DNA of 64,000 nt, from contig URBK01000011.1 of NCBI GenBank assembly GCA_900546065.1, positions 29,657 through 93,656 of the forward strand, given 5' to 3'. The notes under the pieces were generated by a model. It saw nothing but the letters and a program-made list of their open reading frames with translations, was not told the DNA's origin and did not search any database. The DNA is from an uncultured Alistipes sp. Lineage in GTDB: Bacteria > Bacteroidota > Bacteroidia > Bacteroidales > Rikenellaceae. Position numbers and translations under genes: made by a program. This document shows, piece by piece, positions 60,098 through 64,000 of this stretch; within the stretch, counting starts at the first letter, position 1, and the number at the start of each line of letters is the position of its first letter.

Positions 60098-60790
60098 ATG
60101 GCCAAACTCGTTTCGCGGGCAACGCTCCGCCCGTTGGATTATATTCTTATCGTGGGCCCCATAGCCACCGCTTCGGCCTACAGCATCCTCACCGGCACAT
60201 TCGACATCCTCGGATTCATAATCCTCGTATCGGGGGTCATGGGCGTTGTGCTCAGCGCCAAGCGCAGCATTCTCAATTTTCTGTTCGGGATGGTCAACGT
60301 CGGGCTCTACGCCCTCGTGGCATATAAGTCGCAATACTATGGCAGCGCCGCCCTGCACGCGCTCTACTACCTTCCCATGCAGTTCGTAGGCATATACGCA
60401 TGGCGCCGCCGCCCGCAGAGCGACGACGAGTCGCGCGTACGCGCACGCAGCATGTCGCCACGTCTTGCGGGCATGTGGTGCGCCATCATCGTCGCCGGCA
60501 CCGCCCTGCTCACCTTCATTCTGGCCCGCTACACCGAGGACTCGCAGCCGCTGAAGGATGCCGCCATCACCGTCATCGCCATCGTGGCGCAATATCTCAT
60601 GACATGCGCCTATTGGGAGCAGTGGATTCTCTGGCTGGCCATCAACCTGCTGAGCGTGGCCCTGTGGAGCGTGGGCACCATGCGCGGCGAACCACATGCG
60701 GCGCTCATGCTGGTAAAATACCTCTTCTACACGATAAACGCCGTCAACGGAATCATACAGTGGTACCGTTTCAGCCGCCGCGCGGAGTAA
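60098..60790 (+). CDS. pnuC: PnuC-family nicotinamide riboside (vitamin) transporter
   Basis: 230 aa with about seven hydrophobic helices. PnuC traits: GVMGVVLSAKRSILNFLFGMVNVGLYALVAY, ALYYLPMQFVGIYAWRRR and the diagnostic YWEQWILWLAINLLSVALW with the substrate-stacking Trp/Asn region near the C-terminus. PnuC proteins carry nicotinamide riboside by facilitated diffusion; some relatives carry thiamine, so the substrate is not certain. No NadR-type kinase gene is adjacent. cinA-pncB lie elsewhere in the window. Confidence 0.88.
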   Translation: MAKLVSRATLRPLDYILIVGPIATASAYSILTGTFDILGFIILVSGVMGVVLSAKRSILNFLFGMVNVGLYALVAYKSQYYGSAALHALYYLPMQFVGIYAWRRRPQSDDESRVRARSMSPRLAGMWCAIIVAGTALLTFILARYTEDSQPLKDAAITVIAIVAQYLMTCAYWEQWILWLAINLLSVALWSVGTMRGEPHAALMLVKYLFYTINAVNGIIQWYRFSRRAE

Positions 60791-60838
60791 CCGCGGCGCG
60801 GGAAGAGGATAAAATCAATATGGCTTGAGGGATCCCGA

Positions 60839-61837
60839 TCAAAGGAAAAACATCACCGCCGTATTGGCCGCAGCGAGAAGCAGCGCCAACCGATAGAGAG
60901 TCTCGGTAAAGCCGACACCCATACGCACGAACATCAGCGGCAGCAGCATCGCCGCAGGCACGGCCGCCAGTACGAAGACCGTGGATGTACAGCTCGGGAC
61001 AAAGAACATACCGGCACATGCTACTACCAGCAGAGCATTGAACCGCATGGCGGCGCGGGCCTTGACCTTGAGCGAATATCTATCCGAGACAACAAGCGAA
61101 GCCGAGCATACCACCATTACGATCAACACACCGAGCAGCAATATGCCGGCAGGGTTTGTCGAGGCGAAGAATTCGAATCCGCTCGGCGTCATGAAGGCGT
61201 CATACAGAGCCGTCACGGGGGCCGTAAAGTCGCCGCCGCGGCACCACCCCACATAACATACTGCCGCCAACGGCAGCAGCAGGCTCGCTACGGCTACCAC
61301 CCAGTCGCGCCACGAAGGGCGCACAACCAACACCAGAACGGGGACAATTACGTATGCCATCACGGCCGCAGGGGCGAAGAGCAGCGGAAGCAGCCCTATC
61401 CACAACATACCCAATGAGAGATCTGCAAAACTGCCGCTGCGCATGATGCAGCGATGGAGATACTTCACCGACAGAAGCCCGCACAGCGCCGACGCCGCCG
61501 TAACAAGATAGTCATGGCTGACCATGACACCTGCGGCCACGATACCGAACACGGGTATGGCCATAAGCGTATACGCGGGATATAACGAATACTTGACACC
61601 GTAGCGGCCCGTATTGATTCCGGCGATAAAGATCACGACGGCCCATACGACAAGTGACAATACGGGCATGCGCTGCTCCAACTCCTGTAACATGGCACCG
61701 AGCGGCACTGCGACATTGCGTACACACTCGCCCCCGGTCGGAGCCACGAACGAACGCACGGCCGCGATAGCGACAATCACCAATATGGTGAGCACCACAT
61801 CCATCACTCTGTGTCGAACCACTCTCTTTGCTGCCAT
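60839..61837 (-). CDS. Polytopic membrane protein (DUF6427-like)
   Basis: 332 aa from ATG 61837 (MAAKRVVRHRVMD); 61882 is an alternative. About ten transmembrane helices with very short loops and a Trp-rich cytoplasmic patch VVRPSWRDWVVA. The pattern fits the uncharacterised Bacteroidetes membrane family DUF6427, but I assign it only by appearance. It is divergent from rnhB. Confidence 0.65.
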   Translation of the reverse strand: MAAKRVVRHRVMDVVLTILVIVAIAAVRSFVAPTGGECVRNVAVPLGAMLQELEQRMPVLSLVVWAVVIFIAGINTGRYGVKYSLYPAYTLMAIPVFGIVAAGVMVSHDYLVTAASALCGLLSVKYLHRCIMRSGSFADLSLGMLWIGLLPLLFAPAAVMAYVIVPVLVLVVRPSWRDWVVAVASLLLPLAAVCYVGWCRGGDFTAPVTALYDAFMTPSGFEFFASTNPAGILLLGVLIVMVVCSASLVVSDRYSLKVKARAAMRFNALLVVACAGMFFVPSCTSTVFVLAAVPAAMLLPLMFVRMGVGFTETLYRLALLLAAANTAVMFFL

Positions 61838-61879
61838 TGCCGTATGTTTGAGACTGCCCGGGCGCGGCCCGACGCACGG

Positions 61880-61887
61880 CAAAATTA
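61880..61887 (-). promoter_or_regulatory. -7 box for the polytopic membrane protein gene
   Basis: The minus strand reads TAATTTTG, 43 nt before the start; -33 unclear. Confidence 0.4.
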
Positions 61888-61919
61888 CGAAAAATGCAGC
61901 TATGAGCGGAATTTATTGT

Positions 61920-61927
61920 TAACTTTG
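61920..61927 (+). promoter_or_regulatory. -7 box for rnhB, implying a leaderless mRNA
   Basis: TAACTTTG ends 6 nt before the rnhB ATG, so transcription would start at or next to the start codon. Confidence 0.55.
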
Positions 61928-61933
61928 TTCGTC

Positions 61934-62530
61934 ATGCTCGAAAATTGCTATCAGAAGGATCTCATCGAGGCGGGATGCGACGAGGCGGGACGCGGATGCC
62001 TCGCCGGCAGTGTCTTTGCCGCCGCCGTGATCCTGCCGCCGGACTTTCACCACCCGCTGCTAAACGACTCGAAACAGATGTCGGCGCGTAACCGCGACAC
62101 GCTGCGCGCAATCATCGAACGCGATGCCGTAGCGTGGGCCGTGGCCGAGATTCCGGCCGGGCGCATCGACGAGATAAACATCCTCAATGCCTCGTTCGAA
62201 GGCATGAATACCGCAATTCGGCAACTCTCCGTCGCGCCGCAATTCATCGCCGTAGACGGCAACCGCTTCCGCACGCAGCTTACACTGCCATACGCATGCA
62301 TCGTCAAGGGCGACGGCAAGTATGCCGACATTGCGGCCGCATCGGTGCTGGCAAAGACCCACCGCGACGAATACATGATGCGCCTGCACGAGGAGTACCC
62401 GCAATACGGCTGGGACCGGAACAAGGGATACCCTACGCGCGAACACCGGCTCGCCATCCGCCGATACGGACTTACACCCTATCACCGCCTGAGCTTCAAC
62501 CACGAGAAAGACCAGCTCGAACTCTTCTGA
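61934..62530 (+). CDS. rnhB: Ribonuclease HII
   Basis: 198 aa from ATG 61934 (MLENCYQ), chosen because family members begin shortly before the first catalytic motif; earlier in-frame starts precede the promoter. Catalytic elements: CDEAGRGCLAG (Asp16, Glu17), LNDSKQMS, AVDGNRF (Asp) and IAAASVLAKTHRDEYM. It removes misincorporated ribonucleotides and RNA primers from DNA. It is divergent from the DUF6427-like gene. Confidence 0.97.
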   Translation: MLENCYQKDLIEAGCDEAGRGCLAGSVFAAAVILPPDFHHPLLNDSKQMSARNRDTLRAIIERDAVAWAVAEIPAGRIDEINILNASFEGMNTAIRQLSVAPQFIAVDGNRFRTQLTLPYACIVKGDGKYADIAAASVLAKTHRDEYMMRLHEEYPQYGWDRNKGYPTREHRLAIRRYGLTPYHRLSFNHEKDQLELF

Positions 62531-62676
62531 ACGGCAAAGTCCCCGGCATAACATATTTCAAGGCACAACATTACACGCAGAAAGGCGCGGCGCACGCCAC
62601 CGCGCAGATACGTTACAGCCGTAAGCTGCCGTCAATATTAGGTATTTCTACTGACAAGAGTCTCGCACGCGCTCAC

Positions 62677-62684
62677 TAACTTTG
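62677..62684 (+). promoter_or_regulatory. -7 box for the cupin dioxygenase-like gene
   Basis: TAACTTTG, 27 nt before the ATG; no TTG at the usual distance. Confidence 0.5.
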
Positions 62685-62711
62685 TGACCGGACAATAAAC
62701 AGAGACTGACA

Positions 62712-63260
62712 ATGACCCAAACAACACTTGCAAATGTCCTGCAGGAGCGCTCGCTCGAGGCGCAGGGCTACGACGATATTTTCAACCGTCTGATGGATAC
62801 CGTGCGCGACAGACGCATCGACGACTCGATGGGCAAAGATATACAGAAGCTCATTCTCGACTATCTTGCCGAGAACCCGCCGCGCGAATTTGACCGCTAC
62901 TCCGACAAATCGTACCTCCGTACCTATATCGGACGCGACAAAGCCACGGGATGGGAGGCCATAATGATGAGCTGGCGCGAAGGCAACGTCACTTCGATAC
63001 ACGCCCACCCCCAGTTCGCCGGATACCACTTCGCCGACGGACGCTTCCGCCTCGAGATATTCGAACCCACGGCCGACGGCAAGGCCCTCCGAATAAAGGA
63101 TGTGACGATAACAGCACCCTGCGCATTCTATGCCATAGGCGACGAGGGGAGCTTCGAGAACCACATACACCGTATAACCTGCCTCAGCCCGACAGGACAC
63201 AGCCTGCACGTCTACTCGGACGATGCTCGCCAAGGCAAGGTATACGAGGAGGAGATATAA
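62712..63260 (+). CDS. Cysteine-dioxygenase-like cupin protein
   Basis: 182 aa. The core resembles thiol dioxygenases (CDO/MDO): a metal motif IHAHPQFAGYHFADGRFRLEIFEP (His-x-His with a following Gly/Phe-rich strand), and about 60 residues later HIHRITCLSPTGHSLHVYSDD, which parallels the third iron His (LHRI) and the SLHLYS ending of CDO. The CDO cross-link Cys after the His pair is absent, as in several bacterial 3-mercaptopropionate-type enzymes. It probably binds Fe(II) and oxidises a small thiol; the substrate is unassigned. Monocistronic. Confidence 0.75.
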   Translation: MTQTTLANVLQERSLEAQGYDDIFNRLMDTVRDRRIDDSMGKDIQKLILDYLAENPPREFDRYSDKSYLRTYIGRDKATGWEAIMMSWREGNVTSIHAHPQFAGYHFADGRFRLEIFEPTADGKALRIKDVTITAPCAFYAIGDEGSFENHIHRITCLSPTGHSLHVYSDDARQGKVYEEEI

Positions 63261-63297
63261 AGACGCTCGGTATTCAACATACTTCCCTGAACACAAG

Positions 63298-63333
63298 AAA
63301 CTCGGCATGCAATCAAGCACAGCCGAGTTTTTT
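63298..63333 (+). terminator. Terminator of the cupin gene
   Basis: AAACTCGGC (63298-63306) / GCCGAGTTT (63322-63330) followed by further T to 63333. Confidence 0.88.
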
Positions 63334-63423
63334 CGCACAATCACGAGTATATTATGTTTAATTATACGGCATTATTCCCGTATCCATACGCCCGCTATCA
63401 GAAACAATTTCAGATACGGGCAC

Positions 63424-63454
63424 AAAAAAAGGTCAGACATCACTGTCTGACCTT
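63424..63454 (-). terminator. Terminator of the rRNA operon
   Basis: A perfect 10-bp stem AAGGTCAGAC / GTCTGACCTT (63429-63438 / 63445-63454) leads on the minus strand into TTTTTTT (63424-63430), directly after 5S. Confidence 0.92.
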
Positions 63455-63456
63455 GA

Positions 63457-63567
<111 letters not shown>

Positions 63568-63676
63568 AAAGAACTATTCGTTTCGTCTATCGAAACCGTG
63601 CGATTACCGCTCTTTCGCAGTAAAATCCGTCGCACCCGGTATGGCTTGACATACATCGAAGATGAGATAACTTTTT

Positions 63677-64000
<324 letters not shown>

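Noticed and set aside
63568..63676. tRNA gene between 23S and 5S rRNA
   Set aside because: The spacer of about 110 nt shows no cloverleaf or TTCGA arm on the minus strand.

Overview
The window looks like a chromosomal segment from a GC-rich member of the Bacteroidales. Alistipes or another Rikenellaceae is my best guess, but that is inference. Four things point this way. Many genes have phylum-type promoters (TTTG or TTG, 19-20 nt, then TAnnTTTG). There is a SusC/SusD pair. A DUF4295-type micro-gene sits behind rpmB-rpmG. RF3, PdxB, RecJ, LipA/LipB and RNase Y are of the kinds found in this phylum. Most DNA is GC-rich core genome; one block (about 29119-30680) is clearly AT-rich and foreign.

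Left part (1-28 kb): the tail of a probable PEP carboxykinase gene; a secreted GH20 hexosaminidase; prfC; a secreted orphan; a compact operon of two paralogous small membrane proteins plus a 66-aa XRE regulator, with a dyad inside its promoter; deoC; an OmpA/TPR lipoprotein; rpsO-pnp; apbE; a lipid kinase followed by an AraC regulator; queA; two FKBP lipoproteins co-transcribed with a ureohydrolase-fold protein that lacks metal ligands; pdxB; a PyrD-like protein that lacks most of its active site and carries a charged tail; cinA-pncB (pyridine nucleotide salvage); a secreted S41 protease; rpmB-rpmG-DUF4295.

Middle (28-45 kb): ftsY and rimO are separated by an AT-rich restriction-modification pair (probable N4-cytosine methyltransferase plus an MvaI/BcnI-family endonuclease). 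Next come a ZapB-like coiled-coil gene and zapA, a tandem-repeat tract, a structured RNA that is probably 6S RNA, and rny. A small polysaccharide-utilization locus follows: a GH106 rhamnosidase lipoprotein convergent with a SusC/SusD operon that has a long leader. rnpB (RNase P RNA) lies behind it on the minus strand.

Right part (45-64 kb): the lipA-lipB-recJ operon, apt, ileS, a DksA-like gene, a small VOC-like protein and a lyxose-isomerase-like cupin, surE behind a duplicated promoter cassette, a NarL-type two-component pair, an EamA transporter, rplS, pnuC, a polytopic membrane protein, rnhB, a cysteine-dioxygenase-like cupin, and the 3' end of an rRNA operon (5S and partial 23S, minus strand).

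The least ordinary items are the two catalytically degenerate enzyme-fold proteins within 4 kb of each other (18958-20016 and 21299-22552), the autoregulated-looking membrane-protein/XRE operon (5373-6556), the clean R-M insertion, the probable 6S RNA with its neighbouring repeats, and the duplicated promoter unit before surE. I identified no CRISPR array, IS element, prophage or tRNA gene. All family assignments were made by eye from the sequence, without database searches.
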